NCBI GenBank assembly: GCA_014801655.1
Contig: JAAVDT010000061.1
Coordinates: 42,088 to 54,520 of the forward strand
DNA from: Bacteroides sp.
GTDB lineage: Bacteria; Bacteroidota; Bacteroidia; Bacteroidales; Muribaculaceae
Direction of reading: 5' to 3'
DNA length: 12,433 nt
The translations under genes and the position numbers were made by a program. Of this stretch, positions 1 to 6,251 are shown piece after piece; the first letter of the stretch is position 1, and each line of letters begins with the position of its first letter. The notes beneath the pieces are model-generated. The model saw nothing but the letters and a program-made list of their open reading frames with translations. It did no database searches and was not told where the DNA came from.

Positions 1-349
1 GGTCCGGAGCGACATCGGGTGTGAGGGCGGAGCCGGCCTGAGTGATGCCCCATGGCTTGAGGTTGGCGATGGACTCATAGGGGAAATCGAGGGTGATGGT
101 GGCGCCGCTTTCGTTGTAGACCATGTTGGCGGTGATGCGTGTGGTGTTGGTGTTGGTGAGCTGACACACGTTGCGGTAGAAGCAATAATAGTTGTGGCCC
201 TCGGGGTTGGTGACGGTGCCGTCGGGGTGTTCGATAGTCAGAATCTGCCACTGGCCGGCGAGGTCGCCATCCTGAGAGAGCTCGCGGCATGACGATACTG
301 CCAGTGCTGCCAGTGCGATAAGAAGCAAGTTGAGAAGTCGGGTTTTCAT
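1..349 (-). CDS. Lipoprotein with lipocalin-like fold (3' end cut by window edge)
   Basis: Read from 349 leftward, the frame stays open to the window edge (116 codons seen). The N-terminus is a lipoprotein signal: basic MKTR, a Leu/Ala core, and a lipobox VSSC with the lipidated cysteine at residue 21. The mature part opens with GDLAGQWQIL and continues with alternating polar and hydrophobic stretches rich in Thr and Asn. This resembles the small lipocalin-like lipoproteins (DUF families) common in Bacteroidales; the family assignment is by look only. The ATG overlaps the stop codon of the upstream Wzi-family gene in an ATGA arrangement (346-349), so translation is probably coupled and the product belongs to the same operon. 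A role at the outer membrane next to the capsule porin is inference. The C-terminus is not visible. Confidence 0.8.
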   Translation of the reverse strand, partial: MKTRLLNLLLIALAALAVSSCRELSQDGDLAGQWQILTIEHPDGTVTNPEGHNYYCFYRNVCQLTNTNTTRITANMVYNESGATITLDFPYESIANLKPWGITQAGSALTPDVAPD

Positions 350-1860
350 AACCATCCTGATTTAGAGATTGTCAGCATTGCTCCGAAGCTGCGGCCAAGC
401 AGGCATCCGCCGTCGGCGCCCAGCGAAAGGCGTCCGCGCCATCCCGGGAGTCGGGCCGGCGAGTAGGAGACTTCGAGCAGGAAATTGAAATTGTGGCGCA
501 GGCGGGGTGCGGGTTCGAGATAGCTGCCCCATGAGCGCGTGAAAGTCAGCAGGGTGCGGTAGTCGAGACCGGGCAGTGGACTGCCCTCCCAGCCGAAGTG
601 ATGACCCTTGATGCGGTTGTTGAGGAAATCGTAGGAGTCGAAGAGGCCGGGGGTGTTGTAGATGGGCGAGATGAGCAGCGGATTGCCCTGTCCCATGCCC
701 CAGGTCTGCCATCCGGTGTAGAGATAATGATAGTAGTAGTTGTCGCGACCGCTGATCTGGGCGGGAATTTCAGGAGTGTGGTCCCAGTAGACGGCGCCAC
801 TCTGGTCTTTGGTGTTGATGTATTCGTAGACAAACTTGCTGACTACCGGGTTTTTGGGAACGGTCACTTCAACTCCGAGCAGCATATCTTTCCATGCGTG
901 GTCGAAAAACATCATCGAATGGTCGTCGAAGAAATGCTCATAGTAGGCGCGAGCCTTCCAGGGGGAGTCCTTGGGGGTGTAGTTGGCCGCGAGCGACCAC
1001 TGGCCCAGGTGGTTGCCATAGACGTTGGTGATTTCGCCCAACTGATTGGGGTCGGATGCGTCGCCGCCGCTGCGGGGAATGATGACTTTCATCAGGTCTT
1101 TGATGCCATGGGGAAAGCGCACGGTGTAATGCTCATGCGTGTAGCGGTTTACGGCATGAAGTGTGCCGCCCCACTGTGCTCCCATTTCAAGGCCGCCCTC
1201 AACCGTCAGCGGGAATCGGTCGGGATTGCCGCCGCGCAGAAAAAGGCCTTTGGTGTGGAGCAGGCGTTTGTCAATCCAGGGGGCATCGGGGTTTGCGCGG
1301 TCGCGTTCCCATCGCCAGTCGGTGTAGAGCCCCAGCGAGAAGTAGCCTCTGACTGCCAACCATTTGTTGGTCAGCGGCACATAATTGTAGCGCGGCATCT
1401 CGAGCATCACCTGCGGAATCGGTCGATAGTTTTGCGAAAAGAGCATATCGCCGGAGCTGAGGTTGGAGTCGACCACGCCGTTGCTCCATTCGCGAGCGCC
1501 GATGGTCAGATTCAGAGATCGGTAGCGCACACCGCCATAGAGCTGCTGAATCACGAATGGTGATGTGTAGTTATACGGCAACACCAGGTCGGCACCCGCC
1601 TGCCAGTCGAATCGGCGGTCGGCGGTGTGTTCGTGGCGAAAGAAACCGGCGCGTAGATAACCGTTTGATTTCTTGAGTGATGAAAGCCCTTGGCGATTGT
1701 TGACAAGCCAGAATGGTGTGGACTCGCCAGTGGAAAGCGAGGCAGAGATTTCAACATTGTAGCTATAAGTGCTGTCGGGAATCTCCAGAGCCTTTGTCCC
1801 GACCGGCTGCAGAAAGGCCGATGCAGAGAGTAATATGGTGGCTGTTAGTGGTATGCGCAT
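346..1860 (-). CDS. Capsule assembly Wzi-family outer-membrane protein
   Basis: This 504-aa protein begins with a signal peptide (about residues 1-24, cleaved near TKA|LEI) followed by a domain starting YSYNVEISASLSTGESTPFW, typical of the Bacteroidetes Wzi-like family. The rest is an alternating, aromatic-rich pattern of amphipathic strands (for example YGGVRYRSLNLTIGAREWS and QWSLAANYTPKDSPWKARAY) expected of a beta barrel, and it ends with a strand at the C-terminus. Known E. coli Wzi is an 18-strand outer-membrane barrel with lectin activity that anchors K30 capsule to the cell surface; the Bacteroidetes relatives are longer and less studied. It starts 24 bp after the fmt stop codon and overlaps the following lipoprotein gene by 4 bp, so the three are probably one transcript. 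The glycan it handles cannot be told from the sequence. Confidence 0.85.
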   Translation of the reverse strand: MRIPLTATILLSASAFLQPVGTKALEIPDSTYSYNVEISASLSTGESTPFWLVNNRQGLSSLKKSNGYLRAGFFRHEHTADRRFDWQAGADLVLPYNYTSPFVIQQLYGGVRYRSLNLTIGAREWSNGVVDSNLSSGDMLFSQNYRPIPQVMLEMPRYNYVPLTNKWLAVRGYFSLGLYTDWRWERDRANPDAPWIDKRLLHTKGLFLRGGNPDRFPLTVEGGLEMGAQWGGTLHAVNRYTHEHYTVRFPHGIKDLMKVIIPRSGGDASDPNQLGEITNVYGNHLGQWSLAANYTPKDSPWKARAYYEHFFDDHSMMFFDHAWKDMLLGVEVTVPKNPVVSKFVYEYINTKDQSGAVYWDHTPEIPAQISGRDNYYYHYLYTGWQTWGMGQGNPLLISPIYNTPGLFDSYDFLNNRIKGHHFGWEGSPLPGLDYRTLLTFTRSWGSYLEPAPRLRHNFNFLLEVSYSPARLPGWRGRLSLGADGGCLLGRSFGAMLTISKSGWL

Positions 1861-1884
1861 AATGTGAAGCGGGGTTAGGAGAGA

Positions 1885-2844
1885 TTATTTGAGCGACATT
1901 TCCTGCAGGCGGCAGCCGCGGAGGAAGTCGGCCGTTGGCATGCGGCGCTTGCCCGGAGCCTGGAGCGAGAGGATTTCGAGGGCACGGTCGGCGCAGTCAA
2001 CAAACATGCGGCCGTCGGGCTCGATGGTGATCAGGCCGGGCCGGGTGGCCTGACGGTCGGTCAGGCGGGTTGTGAAAATTTTCAAAGTGCCCTGCTCCGT
2101 GTCGCCGGCATAGAGAGTCGACCAAGCCGTGGGGTAGGGGGAGAGACCGCGCACCAGATTGTGGACCTCGGCAGCGGGGCGAGTCCAGTCGATGCGGCAG
2201 GTGTCTTTGAAAATCTTCGGCGCATGGGTGACCGTTTCACCCTCCACATCCGTCTGGGGTGTAGTCTGAAGGTCGCCGGCAATGATGTGGCCCACGGTGT
2301 CGAGGGTCAGGTCGGCACCAAGCATCATAAGTCGGTCATGCACCGAGCCTGCATCTTCGTCAGGGCCAATGGCGATTGATTCACGCTTGATAATGTCGCC
2401 CGTGTCGATTTCGTGTTGCAGGAAGAAGGTGGTGACACCGGTTTCAGTGTCGCCGTTGATCACAGCCCAGTTGATGGGCGCCGCGCCGCGATAGCGCGGC
2501 AGCAGCGAAGCGTGGAGATTAAATGTGCCCAGAGGAGGCATCTGCCACACCGCCTCGGGGAGCATGCGGAATGCTATGACGATAAAGAGCTGAGCGTCAA
2601 ATGAGCGCAGCTGTTCGATAAACTCCGGGTCTTTCAGCTTCACGGGCTGAAGCACCGGCAGGCCGGCTTCAAGAGCAAACTTCTTCACGTCGCTCATCTG
2701 AATTGAGCGGCCGCGTCCGGCAGGTTTGTCAGGGGCGGTGACCACGGCCACCACGTTATATCCGCCATCGAGGAGGCGGCGCAGGCTCTCCACAGCAAAG
2801 TCGGGAGTGCCGAAAAACACTATACGGAGGTCAGATTTATTCAT
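1885..2844 (-). CDS. fmt: Methionyl-tRNA formyltransferase
   Basis: Fmt transfers a formyl group from 10-formyl-tetrahydrofolate to Met-tRNA(fMet) in the cytoplasm, making the initiator tRNA. The 319-aa product starts MNKSDLRIVFFGTPDFA, the usual N-terminal Rossmann strand and GTPDFA loop. The catalytic triad is present: Asn109 and His111 in FNLHASLLPRYRG, and Asp147 in EIDTGDI (E. coli Asn106, His108, Asp144, a constant offset of 3). The folate-site loop and the C-terminal OB-fold domain (from about residue 205, THAPKI...) are intact, and the length is normal. The frame is open up to 3003, but the 53 extra codons are unlike any Fmt and cover promoter-like repeats, so ATG 2844 is chosen. It is first in the minus-strand group with the Wzi and lipoprotein genes. 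In many bacteria fmt sits with def instead. Confidence 0.97.
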   Translation of the reverse strand: MNKSDLRIVFFGTPDFAVESLRRLLDGGYNVVAVVTAPDKPAGRGRSIQMSDVKKFALEAGLPVLQPVKLKDPEFIEQLRSFDAQLFIVIAFRMLPEAVWQMPPLGTFNLHASLLPRYRGAAPINWAVINGDTETGVTTFFLQHEIDTGDIIKRESIAIGPDEDAGSVHDRLMMLGADLTLDTVGHIIAGDLQTTPQTDVEGETVTHAPKIFKDTCRIDWTRPAAEVHNLVRGLSPYPTAWSTLYAGDTEQGTLKIFTTRLTDRQATRPGLITIEPDGRMFVDCADRALEILSLQAPGKRRMPTADFLRGCRLQEMSLK

Positions 2845-2861
2845 CGGTAATTGAAAATAAA

Positions 2862-2912
2862 ATTGCGTAACTGCAAAAATTGAATGACTGCAAAAGTTGT
2901 GTAGCTGCAAAT
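2862..2912 (-). repeat. Three tandem 17-bp units in the fmt leader
   Basis: On the minus strand three contiguous 17-mers read ATTTGCAGCTACACAAC (2912-2896), TTTTGCAGTCATTCAAT (2895-2879) and TTTTGCAGTTACGCAAT (2878-2862). The consensus is WTTTGCAGNNAYNCAAY. The first unit overlaps the fmt -7 element and each later unit keeps an AAnnTTTG near-match. They end 17 bp before the fmt ATG. They may be duplicated promoter or initial-transcript sequence, or an operator array; the function is not known. Confidence 0.8.
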
Positions 2913-2915
2913 TTA
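2907..2915 (-). promoter_or_regulatory. Candidate -7 promoter element for fmt operon
   Basis: The minus strand reads TAAATTTGC, a full match to the Bacteroidetes sigma-ABfr -7 element TAnnTTTG, about 63 bp upstream of the fmt ATG. No clear -33 TTTG is seen about 20 bp upstream. A second match (TAATTTTGC, plus coordinates 2982-2990) lies further upstream and may be an alternative start. Confidence 0.5.
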
Positions 2916-2981
2916 CGCCAATTTTTTCAGATTCCATTCTTTTCGCCTCCGGATTTCGATGCAGCTCATCGGCTTTCGACT

Positions 2982-2990
2982 GCAAAATTA
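2982..2990 (-). promoter_or_regulatory. Second candidate -7 element upstream of fmt
   Basis: The minus strand reads TAATTTTGC followed by AGTC, matching TAnnTTTG and sharing TTTTGCAGTC with the 17-bp units downstream. No convincing -33 box is seen, so this is a weaker candidate. Confidence 0.35.
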
Positions 2991-3074
2991 CAACACGCGG
3001 CACCCTTCCTGTGCGAGAATCCCGCGGAATGGAGGTGTGAAATAGTGTTAAATAAAATGTTAAAGAGAGTTAAT

Positions 3075-3107
3075 GGGGGGGGGTAAAAAGTCTTTTATAT
3101 AATTTTG
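3075..3107 (+). promoter_or_regulatory. Candidate promoter with G9 tract for the exported protein at 3239
   Basis: TAATTTTG at 3100-3107 matches the Bacteroidetes -7 consensus. A run of nine G (3075-3083) lies where the -33 region would be, 16 bp upstream of the -7 box. The start of translation is about 130 bp further downstream, which leaves a long leader. The promoter assignment rests on the -7 motif and orientation only. Confidence 0.4.
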
Positions 3108-3238
3108 TTCAGCAAATCTGCCTGTGGCGGCTCAGGCCCGCGGTTGCATGGGGGAATTTGCAGACAATCTGATTAACGTCAGTCAAGATGTTTTTCCTGA
3201 CAACACAACACACATTAACTAATAAACATCAATCCTTC

Positions 3239-3754
3239 ATGTTCTTCAACAAAACCATCACCATTGTAAGCATCTTGCTCGCAGCCGGATTCTCCGCTGC
3301 GCAGGCCGACATCAAGCCCTGCATCATCGCGCGAGGCGACGGCGTTGCAGACCACAATGCCGATCTCGAGCAGTTTGACCGCATCATGTTCGGGCAGGAG
3401 TCGATGACCCTCACGAACTCCGTCGACCCCACCGTGAGCCACGAGCTGTCCTATTCGGAGTACAACCGCATCCTCGTGGGCCTCGCCGAACCAACAGTCG
3501 ATCTCGCAGAAATCACCGAAACCCACACCGCGCCCGATGGCTGCCTGCATTACGACAAGGCCGCCCAAACCATCACCGTCCTCAACGCTGCCGAGCCACT
3601 GAGCGTCATCGTCTACAACCCTTCCGGCGCGCTGCTTCTCAAAGGCACACTCCGTCAGGGCGAAACCCTCTCGGTTTCAACCTTGCCTCAGGGACTCAAC
3701 ATAGTGGTAGCCACCGGCTCATCAGCCACCTACACCCTCAAATTCTTCAAGTAA
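3239..3754 (+). CDS. Small exported protein with possible C-terminal sorting-like domain
   Basis: I do not recognise the family. The 171-aa product starts MFFNKTITIVSILLAAGFSA, a good signal peptide probably cleaved at AQA|DIK. An upstream in-frame ATG at 3188 would add 17 polar residues before the signal peptide, so ATG 3239 is preferred. The mature N-terminal half has two similar short motifs, LEQFDRIMFG and YSEYNRILVG, of the kind seen in many short Bacteroidales exported proteins. The last 60 residues (ITVLNAAEPLSVIVYNPSG, LPQGLNIVVATG, ending LKFFK) resemble the type A C-terminal sorting domain of the type IX secretion system, but whether this organism has that system is not visible. Codon use is more GC-rich than in the three genes that follow. 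Its relation to the downstream trio is unknown. Confidence 0.7.
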   Translation: MFFNKTITIVSILLAAGFSAAQADIKPCIIARGDGVADHNADLEQFDRIMFGQESMTLTNSVDPTVSHELSYSEYNRILVGLAEPTVDLAEITETHTAPDGCLHYDKAAQTITVLNAAEPLSVIVYNPSGALLLKGTLRQGETLSVSTLPQGLNIVVATGSSATYTLKFFK

Positions 3755-3858
3755 TTCATCTCCTAATTAATTGAATCAATGTTGCGTGCAGGCTTTGCGG
3801 ATACCTCATGTAGGTCGCGACTCAATTCCGGGTGTAACTTAATGAAATCGAATGGATT

Positions 3859-3912
3859 GGTTTCCCCTGGCTTCACCCGAATTGTGGTTTCCTCAGGCTT
3901 CACCCTGATTGT
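3859..3912 (+). repeat. Tandem 27-bp duplication
   Basis: Two adjacent 27-bp units (3859-3885 and 3886-3912) share GGTTTCC, then GGCTTCACCC, then ATTGT, differing at about five positions. The second unit overlaps the left arm of the 40-bp inverted repeat, so the first looks like a duplicated edge of that element. Confidence 0.85.
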
Positions 3913-3995
3913 AGGGACGCACCCTGGTGCGTCCGCAAACGTCTGATTATCAACTCGGACGCACCAGGGTGCGTCCCTACAATCAGGGTGAAGCC
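3896..3995. repeat. Perfect 40-bp inverted repeat, each arm itself palindromic
   Basis: The left arm 3896-3935 is the exact reverse complement of the right arm 3956-3995, with a 20-bp spacer. Within each arm GGACGCACC and GGTGCGTCC form a smaller hairpin. The element sits in the 327-bp spacer between the exported protein (3239-3754) and the first FGE-like gene; apart from the 27-bp duplication and the FGE leader, I see no gene there. Paired palindromes of this kind resemble REP/REPIN or MITE elements. Its long stem could also attenuate transcription. Confidence 0.9.
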
Positions 3996-4015
3996 CGGAT
4001 GTGTACAACCTCCAG

Positions 4016-4081
4016 CACCGACATTTAGATGACGAACCACAATCACAAAACAATTAACCAACCGAAAAACCAAATCGCACA
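4016..4081 (+). promoter_or_regulatory. Conserved 66-nt leader, copy 1
   Basis: This A- and C-rich leader begins CACCGACATTT and ends CACA directly before the ATG. The same 66 nt precede the other two paralogues (5101-5166, 6252-6317) at equal length and with only a few substitutions (four between copies 1 and 2). It holds no Shine-Dalgarno sequence, as is usual in Bacteroidetes. The conservation suggests a shared translation or transcription signal, or simply recent duplication. Confidence 0.6.
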
Positions 4082-4927
4082 ATGATAACAAACAAACTAC
4101 TCAAAAGCATAATGCTCGGTGGCCTTTGCGCCGTTGCCGTCTTCGCCTACGCCGAAACAGAAAAAGTAATCAAGGTTTACAATAACGGTGAAGTGGTGGC
4201 AAGATACTGGCTCACTGATTTCGAATACATCCAGATTGAAGATGTCGAAACATCCGAAACGGATAAAGATGTTGAGACCATCACCGTCAATGGCGTCAGC
4301 TTCGATATGATCAAGGTAGAGGGTGGCACCTACAAGATGGGCAGCAATGATGGTGAATCTAATGAAAAACCCGTACATGATGAAACGATAGCGACCTTCC
4401 AGATAGGCAAGACCGAGGTAACTCAGGAACTTTGGGAGGCGGTGATGGGGACTAATCCCTCATATTTCAAGGGCGAAGCCAACCTGCCCGTTGAAAATGT
4501 ATCTTGGACAGACTGCAACACGTTCATCGCCAAACTCAATGAATTGACCGGCAAAAACTTCCGCCTGCCGACCGAGGCAGAATGGGAGTATGCAGCGAGA
4601 GGTGGCAACAATTCACAGGGCTATACTTACTCAGGGAGCAATACCATTGAGGACGTTGCGTGGTACGGTTCAAAGTCATCATCAAAGACTCACCCCGTAG
4701 CCAAGAAGCAGCCGAATGAACTAGGCATTTATGACATGTCAGGTAATGTATGGGAATGGACTTTTGATAAGTATAGCAGCAGTTACAGCAGCGAACGCAC
4801 GAGCTCGTACCGCGTTAGTCGCGGCGGCAGCTGGTACTTCGGTACTACTTACTCGCGCGTTGCTTATCGCGACAGCGTTAGCGAGTCCACTGCGAACTAC
4901 TTCATTGGGTTCCGCCTGGCTCTCTAA
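4082..4927 (+). CDS. Exported FGE/SUMF-fold protein, putative DGR variable protein 1
   Basis: The 281-aa protein has a signal peptide (1 to about 25, AVFAYA|ETE), a short segment VIKVYNNGEVVARYWLTDF shared with its two paralogues, and an FGE-sulfatase domain from about residue 70 (FDMIKVEGGTYKMGS, LPTEAEWEYAARGG, MSGNVWEWT, GFRLAL at the end). Formylglycine-generating enzymes need two cysteines in the RVxxGGSxxC....C region. Here those positions are Phe and Ser, so it is unlikely to be a sulfatase activator. The fold is that of C-type lectins and of DGR variable proteins. Residues 243-275 are hypervariable against the paralogues in a way that matches adenine mutagenesis (see findings). It is probably a secreted or periplasmic binding protein; no lipobox precedes a cysteine. 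It is first of three tandem copies, and its centre is nearly identical to copy 3. Confidence 0.85.
   Translation: MITNKLLKSIMLGGLCAVAVFAYAETEKVIKVYNNGEVVARYWLTDFEYIQIEDVETSETDKDVETITVNGVSFDMIKVEGGTYKMGSNDGESNEKPVHDETIATFQIGKTEVTQELWEAVMGTNPSYFKGEANLPVENVSWTDCNTFIAKLNELTGKNFRLPTEAEWEYAARGGNNSQGYTYSGSNTIEDVAWYGSKSSSKTHPVAKKQPNELGIYDMSGNVWEWTFDKYSSSYSSERTSSYRVSRGGSWYFGTTYSRVAYRDSVSESTANYFIGFRLAL
4808..4924 (+). other. Putative DGR variable region, copy 1
   Basis: Codons 243-281 of the first FGE-like gene. They encode the pattern RVxRGGSW, six variable residues, RVAYR, four variable residues, ES, variable residues, GFRLAL. Variable codons end in C, T or G, never A. The invariant GC-rich tail CGCCTGGCTCTC (4913-4924) would be the mutagenic-homology initiation side. 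Third bases at several framework codons (GTT, CGC, GGC, GCT) differ from copies 2 and 3, so this copy may be older or templated differently. Confidence 0.65.
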
Positions 4928-4948
4928 GTTTACAACTTCTTCCCTTTG

Positions 4949-4967
4949 AATCTGCGATTTTTAGATT
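4949..4967 (+). other. Short hairpin downstream of variable region 1
   Basis: AATCT (4949-4953) pairs with AGATT (4963-4967), 22 nt after the stop codon. The hairpin recurs in a 6-bp form after copy 2. Known DGR targets often have a hairpin shortly after the variable region; here the stem is weak, and it could equally be part of a terminator. Confidence 0.4.
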
Positions 4968-5100
4968 GTAGTCTCAGGAGGATGGAGGGGGTTGGAGAAA
5001 TTTAATCATGCGGATACACTCTAGTGCTTCCCTCTCCTTGTGAACGCACGGATGTGTACAACAATTCTGAAAATTTGACAGCATCTGAAGCAACCTCCTG

Positions 5101-5166
5101 CACCGACATTTAAATGACAAACCACAATCACAAAGCAATTAACCAACCGAAAAACCAAATCACACA
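5101..5166 (+). promoter_or_regulatory. Conserved 66-nt leader, copy 2
   Basis: This copy is nearly the same as the leader of the first paralogue and ends directly at the ATG. Upstream, at about 5065-5100, a stretch with GAAAATTTGACAGCATC is also shared with copy 3 (about 6214-6239) but not with copy 1, so the duplicated unit is longer between copies 2 and 3. Confidence 0.55.
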
Positions 5167-6003
5167 ATGATGACAAACAAACTACTCAAAAGCATAATGC
5201 TTGGTGGCCTATGCGCTGTGGCTCTCTTGGCCTACGCCGAAACAGAAAAAGTAATCAAGGTCTACAATAACGGAGAAGTAGTGGCCACCCACAAACTCTC
5301 GGATTTCGAATACATCCAGGTTGAAGATGCCGAATTGAATCAAGATGTTGAAACCTTCACCGTCAACGGCGTCAGCTTCGATATGATCAAAGTTGTAGGG
5401 GGCACCTACAAGATGGGCAGCAATGATGGATCTTCACATGAAAAACCCGTACATGATGAAACGGTTGCGACTTTTCAGATAGGCAAGACCGAAGTGACGC
5501 AGGAACTTTGGCAGGCAGTGATGGGCAGTAATCCCTCAAACTTCAAGGGCGAAGCCAACCTGCCGGTTGAAATGGTTTCATGGACAGAATGCAACACATT
5601 CATAACTAAACTCAACGCAGCAACCGGCAAGAACTTCCGCTTGCCGACAGAAGCGGAATGGGAGTATGCTGCACGTGGAGGCAATAAATCTCAGGGCTAT
5701 ACCTATTCGGGCAGCAATACTATTGGTGATGTTGCGTGGTATGACGGAAACTCATCCTCAAAGACTCACCCCGTTGCTCAGAAGCAGCCGAATGAACTTG
5801 GTGTATATGATATGTCAGGTAACGTATGGGAATGGACCTCTGACAAGTATAGCGACAATTACAGCAGTGCACGCACGAGCTCTCATCGCGTCCATCGTGG
5901 CGGTAACTGGGGCATCAATGCTCCTGGTGCGCGCGTTGCCTTTCGCGGCTACGATTACGAGTCCTCTGCGACCAGCGGCCTTGGGCTGCGCCTGGCTCTC
6001 TGA
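5167..6003 (+). CDS. Exported FGE/SUMF-fold protein, putative DGR variable protein 2
   Basis: The 278-aa second paralogue has the same layout: signal peptide ending near LLAYA|ETE, the VIKVYNNGEVVATHKLSDF segment, then the FGE-sulfatase domain from about residue 66. Two ATG codons stand in tandem at 5167 and 5170; the first is taken because it keeps the 66-nt leader at its constant length. Its central domain differs from copies 1 and 3 mainly by ordinary third-base substitutions, so by body sequence it is the most diverged of the three. In the last 40 codons, however, it shares nearly every third base with copy 3. The FGE catalytic cysteine positions hold Ile and Ala. It probably binds a ligand through its variable C-terminal face; the ligand is unknown. 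It ends with TGA where the others use TAA. Confidence 0.85.
   Translation: MMTNKLLKSIMLGGLCAVALLAYAETEKVIKVYNNGEVVATHKLSDFEYIQVEDAELNQDVETFTVNGVSFDMIKVVGGTYKMGSNDGSSHEKPVHDETVATFQIGKTEVTQELWQAVMGSNPSNFKGEANLPVEMVSWTECNTFITKLNAATGKNFRLPTEAEWEYAARGGNKSQGYTYSGSNTIGDVAWYDGNSSSKTHPVAQKQPNELGVYDMSGNVWEWTSDKYSDNYSSARTSSHRVHRGGNWGINAPGARVAFRGYDYESSATSGLGLRLAL
5884..6000 (+). other. Putative DGR variable region, copy 2
   Basis: Codons 240-278. The framework RVxRGGxW, ARVA, R, ES, LGLRLAL is kept and the positions between are hypervariable. It aligns without gaps to copies 1 and 3. Against copy 3 there are 25 differences at codon positions 1 and 2 and one at position 3 (codon 35 of the block). The invariant GC-rich tail is at 5989-6000. 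Confidence 0.7.
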
Positions 6004-6024
6004 GTTTACAATTTCTTTCCTTTG

Positions 6025-6044
6025 AATCTGCGATTTTTCAGATT
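6025..6044 (+). other. Short hairpin downstream of variable region 2
   Basis: AATCTG (6025-6030) pairs perfectly with CAGATT (6039-6044) around an 8-nt loop, 21 nt after the stop codon. The position is the same as in copy 1. After copy 3 the pairing is largely lost. Confidence 0.45.
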
Positions 6045-6111
6045 GTAGGCTCAGGGGAAGGATGGGGTTGGAGAAATTTAATCATGCGGACACTCTGGAG
6101 CTATCCTCTCC

Positions 6112-6190
6112 TTGTAGGAACGCATGGTTCGTGCTTCAGACGATAACACGTTGATTACCAACTGGACGCACGAGCCGTGCGTCCCTACAA
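6112..6190. repeat. Imperfect inverted repeat, diverged relative of the 3896-3995 element
   Basis: The 26-bp arms 6112-6137 and 6165-6190 match at 22 positions. The right arm GACGCACGAGCCGTGCGTCC is itself palindromic. The core GATTAYCAACT of the loop and the outer TTGTAGG also occur in the perfect repeat at 3896-3995, so both belong to one family. The rest of the 314-bp spacer holds the post-variable-region hairpin and the leader of copy 3. Confidence 0.8.
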
Positions 6191-6251
6191 TTTGGATAAA
6201 TCAACTCCGACGGAATTCTGAAAATTTGACAGCATCCGCAGCAATCTCCTG

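Noticed and set aside
598..1563. Long open frame on the plus strand (321 codons)
   Set aside because: It lies antisense to the clear Wzi-family gene and its translation has no recognisable domain; it reflects codon bias of the real gene on the other strand.
2845..3003. N-terminal extension of Fmt by 53 codons
   Set aside because: It is unlike any Fmt N-terminus, covers the 17-bp repeats and the -7 boxes, and the ATG at 2844 gives the normal length and domain start.
3859..3995. CRISPR array from the repeated units near 3900
   Set aside because: There are only two adjacent direct copies without spacers, plus an inverted repeat; no cas genes are present.
3763..4053. Minus-strand open frame with repeated IRVKP words
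   Set aside because: The peptide repeat is simply the 27-bp tandem duplication and inverted repeat read through; no domain is seen.
4795..4807. Extension of the variable region upstream into the DKYSxxYSxx segment
   Set aside because: That segment does vary, but the following CGCACGAGCTC is invariant and includes unmutated A bases, and upstream changes also hit third positions; the boundary is left at the codon after it, with some doubt.
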